Shown piece by piece: positions 48,804-60,615 of a DNA stretch of 64,000 nucleotides (the stretch's first letter is position 1; each line of letters begins with the position of its first letter). The position numbers and the translations under genes were made by a program. The notes under the pieces are model-generated. The model worked only from the letters and a program-made list of their open reading frames with translations, made no database searches and was not told the origin of the DNA. This DNA comes from Microbotryum silenes-acaulis (lineage: Eukaryota; Basidiomycota; Microbotryomycetes; Microbotryales; Microbotryaceae): assembly GCA_003665825.1 (NCBI GenBank), contig QPFY01000014.1, positions 310,001-374,000 on the forward strand, read 5' to 3'.

Positions 48804-49075
48804 TGCCTCCTCCACACGCGCGCCTCGGTTATCTTCTTCGGAGCCAAGCGCGTAAGGCAGGAGGTGCCACATCACTCAAGGGTGGATCTATAGTAATGCA
48901 TACGAGTAAAAACAAAAAAGGACACGGGCTAAAAAAACGGGGCTACACTTACGAGCAACAAAAAAAAAATCGACCGAACAAAACAATTGGAGACTCAACG
49001 TAGCAGGAGAGGGAAGGTCAAATCGTGCCAAACACGCTGCCAAAAATTTGGGGGCGTGCGGGTCGTACATCATCT
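48804..49075. other. Upstream flank of MET14 and 3' flank of the Sec7 gene
   Basis: Contains A/T tracts (for example nine to ten A at 48960-48969) that probably belong to the transcript end of the minus-strand Sec7 gene. An open frame on the minus strand crosses this region but ends in low-complexity Phe/Leu sequence and is not used. Confidence 0.4.
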
Positions 49076-52000
49076 TCATGTCGCCATCGATGAAGGCGCA
49101 TTGGAAATGAAACTGGCGTTGGGGTAAGACGCGCCCGAGCGAGAAGGCAAGGGGGATAATTGGAAAGCTGAGCCGTTCGCCGACATGGGCAGGGGTGCGG
49201 TCTAGTAAAGCCATAAAGATCGTCAGTACACATCATTCCTGTTCCTGAATTAACCCAAGCGCGACTCACCCCTACTCCAGCACCAAGGAAGCTCAACACG
49301 ACGGGAAGCAACGAGTTATGTTCCGTCATGAGGACCAATTCCTCGCCCGTCTTGGTATAAGGGCTCGCGCGCAAGTGCTCCAACGCCTCGGCCTCTTTGC
49401 TCTGCACCGTCGGTGAGCCAATGACGGGCGAACCAAGCGCCGCGACGGCAGGTGAAGAAGGTTTCTTACGAGCGTTGTCGGGGTGCAGATCCGCTTCGAT
49501 CTTGTAGTGCGCCGCGTAGATCTTGCTGACCGAGTTGGACCGCACGAGCACGCCCGCATTTGTCAACACCGCTCGGGTCGCCGCTGTCGGTGTGCCTTGT
49601 CGACTTCTCGAAGCTCCTCGGTTTCGAGGGGCAGCCGTGTTGGCTCGAGGGGAAGCAGCGGAGCCAGCCGTGAGCAAAGGAAGGAGTTCATCGGGTGCGA
49701 TTAGTACATCTTGAAGAGCCTGCACGGCTACCGCTTCGGCGGCCGACAGAGCGGGCGTAGGCGCGGGAGGTGCCGCCATCGCAGCGGCGATTCGTTCCCT
49801 GAGATGACGCAGCCAAGCCGTCTGCAATCCCGCGTTCAACGTCGAAAACATGTACTTGCGTTTGACGTTGAGGTGGTTCGTGAACGAGACTTGGAATTTG
49901 TGCTGCATGAACGCGCGTTCGATCGAAAAGGCCTTGTTCATGGGCAAGCCCTGGTACCGAGGCGCGTTCGCTCCCGTCTTGATCAAGACCATCGCTCGAA
50001 CACCCAACGCCATTCCCGTAACACGGAACGTCTGCGTGCGCGACTTGGCGAACGACAAGATTGGCGGATCGAACTTGAGATCCGTGCCATGCAGCTTGAT
50101 GTTGAACTTGGGATCGGGCTCGGGGATCGTGATCGTAATGGGGTCGGAGGGGTCTCGATATGTCAACGAGACGGGTAATTTGGAAGGGGTCAACGTCGCT
50201 TCAACATCCGGCGTCATGCTGAAGATCGTGTTGTCCGAAGCGTGCTCGATGCGTTCCTTCCGGATGGATGCGTAGATGCGCGTCAACAGATCTTCAGGTA
50301 CGAGCGAGCGAGGGTCGCTATAGCGAAAGCTGGCAATAAAGTCGTCGACCGAGAGAGACGAGTTGGGGCGCGAAAACAAGTGCCCTTCGGTCGAGTTGGC
50401 GCTGTGCAAGGCGTCGTTGAGCTTCATGATCGCGACAACGAGGTTGAACGTCAAGCTCGGGTCGAAACCCGTTGCGCCGTTCACTTCCGTCCACGTCATC
50501 GCCAAGACACCCAAGACGTATTCGACGGACTGGCGACTGTGCGGCAAGCGAACGGCCATGAGGAACATGCGCAGCGCGTCGTCGATGCGAACCCCGCTGA
50601 AGCGGAAGCGCTCGATGTAGACGCGCAGGATGTGGCGGTTCTCGGCCTGCGTAAAGTATGCGCCGACCTGACTGCGGTTCAGATCGGGATTGCGGTAGAC
50701 TGCAGAACAAGAATAGGGCTATTGAGCATGTCCTCCAGAACCAACTTCTGAAACTAGTCATGACTCACTCAGGTTCGCGATCGTCGCTGCATCGCTCGAC
50801 AAGCCACCCTTCTGGATGAGTGTCGCGATGGCGCGCTTGGGATCGTTGGCGAACCGGTCGACGAACTGTACCAAGAAAGGGTGACGCTTCTTTGGCGGCG
50901 CCGTATCGTCGTGGACTTCGTCCTCAGCCTGCAACTTGAGTTGCTTGAGTTCGACGACGGACTTGACGACGAACTGGCTGGCCAAGGTCGAGGGCATTGG
51001 CATTCCCGTCTTGGGATCATCGATAATGAGCGGCTTGGTGATCAACAGCAGGTCGGTGAAGAGGAACAGATGTCGATCCTTGACCGTGTGCGCGTTGACA
51101 ACCTGCAGCACGGGGGTGTGCAAGAGCAGCTTCCTCGGAGGGTGATCGAGCGGCGTCGGCTGCTGGTCCGACATGAGGTGTTCGGTGCCTAGCAACGAGT
51201 CGAGCTTGGCGATGATGCGATTTGCGGGTAGGTCCTCTTCGTGCATAGGGGCATGACGAGCCTCGACGGTGTAAAGGGAAAGCGCATCGAGCGTACTCGA
51301 ACCCGATCCTTCTCGACTCATAATTGCACTCGAGTAGTCACTGCTATCCGAATGGCTCGTCCCCGGTCGTGCGAGATCATCGGGCGAAGCGGAGGTCGTC
51401 ACAACGAGCGGTGACGGCGTGTCCTCCTGCAAGAGCTCCAACCGCAACTTTCTTGAATTACTTGAGCGACTCGAGGTCTGTCGTCGCATCTCGGCCGAAG
51501 GGGGTGCGGAGATAAGGGCGGGGACGCCCGCGCTCTTGTACATCGCGGATTGGAACCACTGCGCCTTGCTGGCCTCGCTCGAGTCCATCCTCTCCAAAGG
51601 CGGGGTCGTCGAGGTCGGCGCGGGCGGTTGAATGCTCTGCGGCGAGAAATGGGACCCCATCGGAGAGACGGCATCGGCGTCGGCGTCAATGATGGGCGAA
51701 CCCACGGAAAGGGGCAGAGGATGGTACGATACGGAGAATGGCGAAGGTCGTTGGCGCTCGCGAGGGGAGACGGCGAGCTTCTCGAACAAGGCCTTGGTGC
51801 TGTCGGTCGAGTCTTTACGATCCGGTCGTTGCCACGGTAGGCTGGCACGGGGTTCCGAGGCCGTGCCCGGGCTCTGCTCGTACATATGAGAGTATTCCCG
51901 TCAGTACGCAAATCTTGCAAAGGCGTAACAGAGCTTCGCGAGACTTACAGACGCCGTAGGGCTCGGGAACTGATAGTTCTCCTCCGGCGGCGGGAAAGCG

Positions 52001-54288
52001 CCATTTCTGCTCCTCGTCATCCCGGCCTGCCTCTTGCTCTCAATCCTGGCGGTCAACCTCTTCTCCTTGAGGACCCAATCCGGACTATCGCCTTCCTCTT
52101 CAAGGTGCTCGGCTTCGTCTGTCGTAATTCCAGGTCCCTTCATGATGGATGCGATCGAGTGTGGGACGCCCGAGGGCGATGCCTCGGCGTTCACGACGTT
52201 CTTCTCGTTACTACTGCTGACGCTACTGCCCTGCCGACTCGATGACCTAGTCAAATCAGGCCCCTGCGTCCCGGCAAGCGGTGAAAGGCTCGGCAAGTAG
52301 TCCGTCAACTTCGCCGGCGATTCGTGCGGTATCACAAAGCTGTCATTGCGCATTGGCAAGATCGACCCCGCGTTGCTGGTTCGCTCTGGCAGCTCCCTCA
52401 CTCCTCGAGTCAAAAAAGCGACGCTCGAAGAGGCCGACGAGCCGCGGCGTCGTACCTCGTCTTCAGAGTCGTCGTTCGCGGTGTTGAAGGGTTGGATCAG
52501 GCTGAAGCCAGGTGCGCCGTTGGGCGCTGCTGCCGCCGCCGTCGCGTGGAGACTCGATTGGTGAGGCGCGTGTCGCGATGGGCCTGGAACGAGGTGCTGT
52601 GGGATGGAACTGCGCCGCGGAGTCTGGGTATTCCGAGGCGACGAGACCGCGATCGGAAAGTTCTTGCGCTGATATGCTTGCGCCTGTTGACTTTGCGAAT
52701 ACTCGAACCCGTTCCCATCATAAGAGACCTCCGAGGAAATGGCGGAGTCGTCGCTGAACTTGCGCGCCTCGGAACCTTTGCGAGCGATCAATGATGCCGT
52801 TGGTGACGGTCCCATTTGCTCACCCTGGTCTCGTTCCTTTTCCCTAATGGCAGCAACGTTGCTATTCGATAGTCGATTACCTTTGGATTGAGGTGGAGCT
52901 TCGTACGGAGGTCGCGGAGTGACAATATCATATTCGTCCGGCATACGGGGTGTCGCATCCTCGACCTGGTAGACATCAGGGTGTCGCACATGCGGTCCCG
53001 CTTGGTCGATCTCGTACACGGTCTGGTATTGCGATCGAAATGCCGCCGCATCCTCCGACACGTCACCAAATCCCCGTGAAAGCGTCTGTCCTTGAAGCGA
53101 GTGCAAGTTCGGCTCGTAGAAATCGCGAATATTGCCCCGGTCGCCTCCCTCTTCGGCCCAGGTTTCTCGACTCCAATCCTCCGGCCATCGAAGGGGAGCA
53201 TCCTCCACTTGCACTGGTATGGGTTCAGGTCGATGACTCAGGTACAAATGTGATGCGGCTGGGACTTGGATGAGCAGAGGGGACCGATTGGACCCGTTTG
53301 CACGGCCGCGTTCCGAAGCAGCACTCGCACTCCGCGCTCGAAGTCCAACCACCGTCGCCTGGGGCAATTTGCTAGCGAACTGCTCGACGGCCGCGTCATC
53401 GACCTGGGCAGCGGCTACTCTGTCAGTCTGCGAGGGGTAGGCCAGTTTCCTCGACGAAAGCTTGCGCATGAGATTGATCCTTGCCGCAGCGCGGTTCGAG
53501 TCGAGCGCGACATCGTCCTCGAGCGAGGCCGTCGTCGCAGCACGCGAAGAGGAAGGCGCAGCCGTGCTTCGCCCGGATCCGGATCGAGTGGAGGCTGAAG
53601 CCGACCGAAGCACCGCTGGCCGGGTCGAGCCACGGAGATCGAGCGGCACCGATGAATCGACCGACATGCCCAATCCGATGCCAAGATTCTGCGTCGAGCC
53701 GCCAACGCCGGTCACGGTGTGGTTCCTTCTCAGCGAGGGCGGCATCGTCGGACTCGACGCGTTGGGCGAAGTTGAGTTCGGGGGTGATCCGTCGTCGTTG
53801 ACGAGTCGAGCGCGAGCACGTTCCCTCAGCGCATCGAGGCTGGGGAGGGGTGCATTGATGGGGAACGGAGCGGCATGATAGTGCGAGGGTACGGGTGGGG
53901 GTGCGGTGCCCGTCAATTTGGCCATGGCTATTGACCGAGCGAGTAGCGAGGCGGTCCGTTCCAGGGAAGCGGCGTGGACGAGAGGAACATCCTCGGACGC
54001 GGTGTGACGATGCATACTCCCCAGTACGGGAGTCAAATAGGTTGAGTCGTCAGTAGGGCTGTCGAAATGTGCGTCCGACATGGAGGGTGAGCTCAAGGGC
54101 GAAGGTGATTCACGAGTCGAAGCAGCTCGTCTCAGTCTTGCGATCGCAGCACTCCGTGAAGACGTTGGTGATGACGAAGGGGAAGGTTGGGCCGATGACC
54201 TCGACGACATGGCCGGGGAGGTGCCCGAAGGCGGCAGACTGGACCCGAGTTGGCGGTCAGGAGGCCGATACGGTGTCGAGGGATCCAT
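49076..54288 (-). CDS. PH/Sec7-domain protein, putative ARF exchange factor
   Basis: Exons (minus strand): 54288-51949, 51873-50769, 50699-49270, 49201-49076; about 1,666 residues. Order: a Ser/Pro-rich disordered N-terminal half of about 900 residues; a PH-like segment (KDRHLFLFTDLLLITKPL); a Sec7 domain (RFANDPKRAI, then NPDLNRSQVGAYF, RIDDALRMFL, then DDFIASFRYSDPRSL); a second PH-like segment with FMQHKFQVSFTNHLNVKRKY and AWLRHL; and a Ser/Ala-rich tail. Sec7 domains activate ARF GTPases through a glutamate in LPGEAQ; here the motif reads LPHSRQ (50536-50538 codes the serine), so exchange activity is doubtful. The last exon is chosen because its phase matches the exon 3 donor and it gives a plain Ser/Pro tail ending in TGA at 49076-49078. 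The start is the first ATG of the open frame. Confidence 0.85.
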
Positions 54289-55835
54289 GGGCACAACGTG
54301 ACCCAGTCACCCGTGAAGCGAGCGCGCCTACGTGTGGAAAGACGACGTATTTTGATTAGCTCGAATGGTTCACGTTCTACGTGTTGTTCGGTTGTATTCT
54401 GGTTGGTTATGCCGACTCGATCTAATGAGCCAGTCGTGGTCGCGTCGGTAGGCCGGACTGGACGGAGAGCGCGTGGATCAATGGGCCAACCGTCACCGAT
54501 CGGGCGGCTGGAAGCTGAACGTTGAACGCCGAGACCAGCCGTCGCGCCACGACCAGCGAGCAATCCCCACCATGCCCCTAAAATTCCTCCTGGTAATTTC
54601 CGATGAGACGCAGCGTTGAAAGGGTGTTTGAATGCGCAGAGCAGAGTTTCGCCTCGAGGCCGCTTCCAGATTGCACACAGGTCGAAGTCGACGCGCCGCG
54701 TAGACCGCTCGCTTGAGGAGCAGTGCAGCCGTCCCTCCAGAGTACGTGGCCAAACACCCATACGAACAGGTCGATACGATCGTGACAAGGCAATTCGACA
54801 TCCGATCGGTTCCGATGCAATGCTGAGCTCAAGGTGGAGGTCGACGTGGCGTCGGGATCGCCATCGGCAGCAGAGCCGCCGACCACCGCGTCGAAAGCTG
54901 AAGTGGGCTGGGGGACTTACAGAGACACAGACACGAGACACAGACACGAATACACACCTATACACGCACGCGCTCACGCACTCCACAATCACGGATCCAA
55001 GCCGGAGACTGTTGAGTTCGGTGATGGGAGAGAGCGATGCACACACACACACACACAAGTTCAGTCGGCGATCGGGATGGAGACTCCGGGAAGACAACCG
55101 TCGCTTGCACGGAGACTCGCGAGAGCCCACGCGTGCGCCGCGGAATCAGGCGGAATCTCGGTTTGATCGCTCGACGACGATGAGCCGCGCTATAGGCAGA
55201 GTCTAGATCGACCGACGTGGTGGCCGCCAAGATCGAGCGATGAAAATGAGAGGTCAACAAGACCTACAGCAGCGTAAAACCGGGATCCAAGAAGAAACGG
55301 CCTTGACATTGACTCCGCATCACAGTTGTCGAGTAGTCGCAAGTGCCAATCGGATCCAATGCTGCTTTCGAACCACTGGGGTAGCAGTGTCCTCTACAGG
55401 AGGTGCACGTTCACCAGTTGAGAAACGAAACGTGACTTTCGACAAAGCCCCTGAGCCGCAAAAAAGCGCGGCTGACCGTGTTGGCACTTCACACGCCGTC
55501 GTTTGAATGAGCCTGTTCAACAGTATAGGCCTCGTTCGAAAGAGAGAAGTGATTAAAGCCCACATCGAAATGGTATATTCTTGCAAAGTGTAAGTCGTGG
55601 GATCCGCGGCCAGTGACTCGGAGAATCGCTTCCTGGTCGGAAATCAATGAGCGCATTTACTCAGACCGGCGCGTGGTTGCAGAAACTATCGAAGGTCAAG
55701 GTAGCAGGTTCCATTGCGCGATTAGCAGGCTCCATTCCGACCTGAAGAAGCTGTACTTCGAAGGAAACTATTGCATTGCAGAAAATTCGAAACCGATGGT
55801 CGCGTAATTTCGCCATCCGAGCCCGAAACGCCGAG
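54289..55835. other. Long upstream region of the Sec7 gene with CA-rich simple repeats
   Basis: About 1.5 kb without a supported gene. A 13-base unit GACACAGACACGA occurs twice in tandem near 54921-54950, followed by further CACA/CGCACGC sequence and a (CA)9 run at 55039-55056. The minus-strand ORF at 54132-55130 only reflects these repeats. Confidence 0.5.
55039..55056. repeat. (CA)n microsatellite
   Basis: Nine CA units in the upstream region of the Sec7-domain gene, part of a longer CA-rich stretch beginning near 54921. Confidence 0.9.
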
Positions 55836-57116
55836 TCAACCAGCACCGCGCATGACTCCCGTAACCTTCACCTGGCACGAGCCCATTGTCGAAGAGCGCT
55901 GATTCCACCCAGTAGTCCCTTGAGGAACAAAGCGATGAACACACAGTCGAATGTCAATATGATGAAGTAGGACACAAGCATGGCGAAGGGGGATATCGCA
56001 TTCAACACCGCCGAGAGCCTGGGCCATTCGGTGCCGAGGTTCTCCTTGATCATCCCCTCGCTTACGAGTGTGCTTCAAGCCGGTGTAATCTTTGCCAGTG
56101 AGGACGCACATGGCCACTGCATGAGGGAAGGGGGCTCCGATCGCGAGTTCAGAGATGAAGTAGAGAAGTATTTGACTGGTTGTAGTGAGGGGTCGGAGGA
56201 GCACAAGTTGAAAGGACAAGGTTCAGTATCTATCAGCTACAGTGGATGCAGTGAGGGGCCCGGGCTTCAAGGCAAATAAGATGGTGGCTTGTGATGCCTA
56301 GAGTCTGAAGAGCTTACTTGAATGGAGAGTGATATCTTCGCAGATAGGTCTCTCTATCGCTCGGTCGACAGTAGAAGAGGAGAGCGCCCCCCATGGCCAA
56401 GCTGCCCAAGCCTAAAGAGGTCGCATCGATCCAGGCGTGGCCATAGTGCGAGATTAGTAGCATCAGGAACCAGCACGGCGCCGACGAGGTTAAGAAGAAA
56501 GCTGGATCGACTCGCAGAGGCCAGAAATTGGGAGGAGAATGAGGTGAACGACCTCATCCTCCGATTCGGATCCGGATCAGAGAAGATCATGGTGGGGTGC
56601 TCACACTTGAAGCCAAGGTGACGGAAGCGCATGATCAGGGTCAGGGCCAGCAGATACATCTCGACTTGAGGAGAGGCACGCCACTCTGTAAAGTTTCCAA
56701 GCGGCCCTACTATTTCGAGTTGATGTGGATGCACCAGCACATGCAAGACGAGGGGACGCAAGTGGGAACGCGAGTGGGGAGGCCAGGGCAGGGAAGTCGC
56801 GGAGGTCGGGTGCACATCGAGTGCACCTCGAGTGCGATTGAGCGCAAACCTCCAACGCGAGGGACGCGCCAAGAGTCCGAGGCAGCCAAATTCAGGAGCA
56901 TTTTCTGAGGGTCTCCTCTGGCATGGCGATGAGGTCAGCTTGATGTTCCTCAAAAGGGGTCCCCGCGAACAGCTTTTGCACAGTATTTGGCGAGCAAACT
57001 GGAAAAACCCAAGCCTACTTCGCTCTTCGCCACCAACCTCGACCCGTCTGTTCGAGACACGACCACTTGAGGGGCCGGGTGCAGTGACTGCGTATGCGGA
57101 GATTTATCTTTGAAAA
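55836..57116 (-). pseudogene. Unrecognised multi-pass membrane protein, fragmentary (copy 1)
   Basis: I do not recognise the family. On the minus strand a set of frames that could be exons shows alternating hydrophobic segments: an open frame through EWRASPQVEMYLLALTLIMR (around 56600-56690); after a possible intron, APCWFLMLLISHYGHAWID and ATSLGLGSLAMGGALLFYC (around 56370-56500); QILLYFISELAIGAPFPHAV (around 56120-56180); and AVLNAISPFAMLVSYFIIL (around 55950-56015). Some joins have plausible GT/AG sites (for example donor near 56318, acceptor near 56182), but I could not assemble one unbroken reading frame with a start codon. It may be a real gene whose introns I have not solved, or a relic. 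A second, more damaged copy of the C-terminal part lies at about 57350-57620. Confidence 0.35.
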
Positions 57117-57349
57117 TCAGGCAATAGGTTCAGAGGCAGAGAGGATGACAGGTCTTACGCATATCGATAAATATTACTCCGCCGAAAATTATCGATATGA
57201 AGCTCGTCTGTTCTAGTGTCGAATCGGGTCGGGAACGCCAAGTCCGCACGCATCGCGCCTAACTCCGAGGAGTCGCGCTTGTGAACCGGAATACCGGCGT
57301 GTGGGGTTCTTCTCACGCACGAGCGCGTGGTTGGTAACACAGAAATCCT

Positions 57350-57620
57350 CGTGCAAGAAATTGACGAAGAAAATGAAAGAAGAAGCATACCACTGTCACT
57401 AGTATGAGGTAGTCCACGAGAATGACGAAGATAGCGTTCAACACCGCCGAGTCCGACCCATCGAGTGCCCAGACTCTCGGTGATCCTCCCTCATCCAACC
57501 CAGATGTGCACCTCACTGATAATCTTGCTGGTAAAAGTACTCAAAGCCACTGCATAAGAGAAACCGGTTCCAATGGCGCGTTGCGGGGGGCATCGGAGGA
57601 GCGGTTGACTGGACGCACGA
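57350..57620 (-). pseudogene. Second partial copy of the unrecognised membrane protein (copy 2)
   Basis: On the minus strand this stretch aligns by eye with about 55920-56160: shared CTTATGCAGTGGC / CTCATGCAGTGGC, then GGCACTCGATGG / GGCACCGAATGG and CTCGGCGGTGTTGAA in the same order and at the same spacing. The encoded hydrophobic segment is SAVLNAIFVILVDYLILVTV against SAVLNAISPFAMLVSYFIIL. Relative to copy 1 one base is missing just before the CTCGGCGG block, so the frame breaks. Only the C-terminal part is present. Confidence 0.5.
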
Positions 57621-57778
57621 CTGAACAAAACGGTTCAGAGTTCATGATCAGCCGAGAGCGTGTGGGCTTGGGGGTGCCATGGCAGATGAGATGGTGGAGT
57701 CTCATGCCGAGTTAGAAGAGTTACCGGAACACGGAGGTGGGATACACAGCAGCGGCGACGTGAGAACGGACCTACAGT

Positions 57779-60600
57779 GTGGCGACGGAAGCCCCCAGTC
57801 GACCCAGTCAGCAAAGCGATTCCCATCGCACCACCATCGGAATGGACACCGATACACCTTCCACCGACACGAGTGATCGTGGAATACATGTCCCAATTCT
57901 TCGAGCCACCAACTACATGGATTGGCGTCGACGTCTTATTGGTCGTCTTGTGTCCAAGGATTTGCATCTTTGCGCATCGAAGCCGTTGAGCGTCGCTGCG
58001 GAGGCCGTTCTTCAGGCCGCAATCGACGATCGATCGCGCGGCTTCCACTCCCCACTCGAGCGGCTCGACTTCGCATCTATGGACGTGAAGATCATCAAGG
58101 AGCGTTCGAAGTCATCTGCAGCCCCTGCTATGGTTGCGATGAACACCCACCATTCCAATTTCGTTTGGATCGCGGATACCGGAGCTGGTCACCACTTCGT
58201 TGGAGATCGCTCGCTGCTCGTGGACTTCAAAGAATCCCCGATGCAAGTCCAGATGGCCGACAATACACTTGGTCAAGCCACTGGATACGGGCGAATGTCT
58301 GTTAAGACTTCGCAAGGTCACTTTCTCGAGTTCAAGGAGATGTACTACCTCCCTGGATGGAAGTCTGGTCTCATCTCAATGTCGTCGCTCCGCGCTGGAG
58401 GCGCGAAATTGGTTTATGGCCATGGGGGAGATACTCAACAGGTTTGGCTTGACGGCTCTCTCGTCGTCGAAACTGTCAAGACGAAGGCCAAGAAACCAAG
58501 TTACGTCTTCGACTTTGAGATGGTTCCTCCATCCTCGCCTGTGCTCGTCGCAACTACCCGTGCTTCGTTGGAGCTTCGCTCATGGAATGGCATCGGAACT
58601 TCGGACATATGGCACCCTCTTCAACTCTTTAACTCGTCAAATATAAGGCTGTCGTTGGAATTCGTTTACTCGACAAGAAGATTGAAGATTGTGAGCCGTG
58701 CATCATCGCGAAGGCGCGCGCGGGCCCTCACAATCATGTCAGTCGAAAACCCGAATATGTTCTTCAACGGGTTTCGATCGATCTGGGATTCGTCTCCGAT
58801 GACGATACCAATGGACGATCCATCTACCTGGTCATCGTCGACCAACTTTCAACCTATAAGTGGGCTTTTCCACTTGGTTCGAAGTCGGCATCCGAAGTCC
58901 TCGAGGTCTGGCGCGGCTTTCAAGCGCAGGTCGAGAGGCAGTCCGGTCAGAAGATCAATTTGTTCGTTCTGACAATGGAGGCGAGTTCGTCAACCAACTC
59001 TTTGGCGACGAATTTAAGGCACTTGGCATCACCCACGAACTGGCTGCACGCTACACGCCGCAGCAGAATGGTCAAGCGGAGCGCGCGAACGGCTCTCTCT
59101 TCGCGCTCGTCCGTGCCATGCTCAAGGACTCCGGACTTCCCAAGAAGGATTGGTTCTAAGCATTGGAAGCGGCCGTTTTAGGTTCCAACCGCGGTCCTCA
59201 CCCGCATCTCGAGGGCAAGACTGCTTTCGAGGTCTTCTTCGGCAAGCAACCCGACGTTTCGCATCTTCGCGCGTTCGGATCTACTGCCTATGTTCTCGTC
59301 CCCAAGGCAATTCGTAAGAAGCTCGATGACCATACTGTCAAGGGTACCTTCCTCGGCTATTCAGGGGAGTACAACTACAAGGTTCGCGTCGATCACGGTC
59401 GGTCTTCCAAGATCGTCGTCTCTTCCGAAGTCATCTTCTCCGACGAGGCTCCTTCGATGGCGGACTCGGCTGTCGAGCCTCGCATCTACGAAGTTGAACC
59501 TCTACAGGAACACGAGTTAGTACACGAACTGCCGTTTCCTGGCTTGGAGCAGATTCCGGCTTTACGGCCTGCTCCCCTACCTGAGGCAGGTTCGGCTTCT
59601 CAGCTTGCGCTCGTGCCCGAGGCAGTTCCGGCTTTACGACCTGCGCTCTTACCCGAGCTTGGTCCGGCTTTTCGGCCAGCTCCCGTTCCTCTTCACCGTT
59701 TTCAACATATGGACGATGACGACGTGGCTCCTCCTCCTTTACCGGCTGTCGGTCCGTTGGCCGAAGACGCTGAAGTTGAAGAGGACCCGATCGATCATCG
59801 ACGCGAGGAAGTTGTTGAGGCTATCGACAGTGACGACGACGACGGCCCTGCGGAACACGATCAACCATTACCCCCTGAGGATGGTCACGAGTACCGGCCT
59901 TACCGTGTCGACCGCAACCCTGGTGCGCTCGAGAACGTCGATGCAGGCAATATCTTACCGACTCGCTTGCGGGCTCAGCGTCGCGCAGGCTCCTTTCGTG
60001 TCGTGTCTACTCGCTCGGTCTACCGTCGTCCACCAGAGCTCATCGCTACTATGGTTTCGTCTCGTCACCCCCCGCTTCCCAAGACGTTCGCGGAGGCGAT
60101 GGCCTCTCCTGAGGCCAAACACTGGATGGCCGCTTCTGAAAAGGAGTTGGGCTCATTCAAATTGCACAAGGTCTTCAAGCTTACGAGGTTACCCACCGGG
60201 GCTCGCGCCCTGGGCTATCGTTGGGTGTTCACTCGGAAAGAAGACGTTGAAGGCAACATCATCGGCTACAAGGCTCGTCTCGTCATTCAAGGCTTCGCTC
60301 AACGACTTGGAGCCGACTACAACGAGACGTTTGCTCCTGTCTCGTCGATCACGACGATCTTGTTTCTCATTGCGATCTCTGCCGCTCGCGGACTCGTCCT
60401 CGAACAGTTCGACTATGATTCTGCGTTTCTCAACGGGATCATGGAGGGGGATGTCTACATGAAGGTTCCTGAAGGATGGACTGGTGGTTCTCAGCCCGGT
60501 CACGCTCTCAAGCTCCTCAAATCCATGTACGGCACCAAGCAAGCCCCTCGGCAATGGAACGCGGCTCTCCACAAGCTGATGACGAATCTCAACACGGTGA
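57779..60600 (+). mobile_element. Damaged, 3'-truncated Ty1/copia LTR retrotransposon
   Basis: Pol order is that of copia elements. Seen: a Gag-like start (VPILRATNYMDWRRRLIGRL) that runs almost directly into protease (WIADTGAGHHF, about 58170), so most of Gag is deleted; a GAG-pre-integrase zinc motif WHRNFGHM (about 58588) in another frame; CEPC and integrase core RSDNGGEF with YTPQQNGQAERANG (58860-59159); a TAA at 59157-59159 in place of an expected tryptophan codon; then the rest of integrase and the N-terminal reverse transcriptase (WVFTRKEDVEGNIIGYKARL, FDYDSAFLNG) in one open frame to about 60598. The YVDD box and RNase H are absent because the element stops there. Several frame changes between 58570 and 58980. 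No flanking LTRs were identified. Confidence 0.9.
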
Positions 60601-60615
60601 GAGACTCAATCATGA

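Noticed and set aside
48888..49200. Alternative C-terminal frame of the Sec7 gene running to 48888
   Set aside because: It needs a different phase from exon 3 and ends in Phe/Leu runs from A/T tracts; the frame ending at 49076 fits the phase and composition.
54132..55130. 332-codon minus-strand frame rich in Cys/Val/Ser
   Set aside because: It is produced by the CA-rich simple repeats and overlaps the start of the Sec7 gene in another frame.
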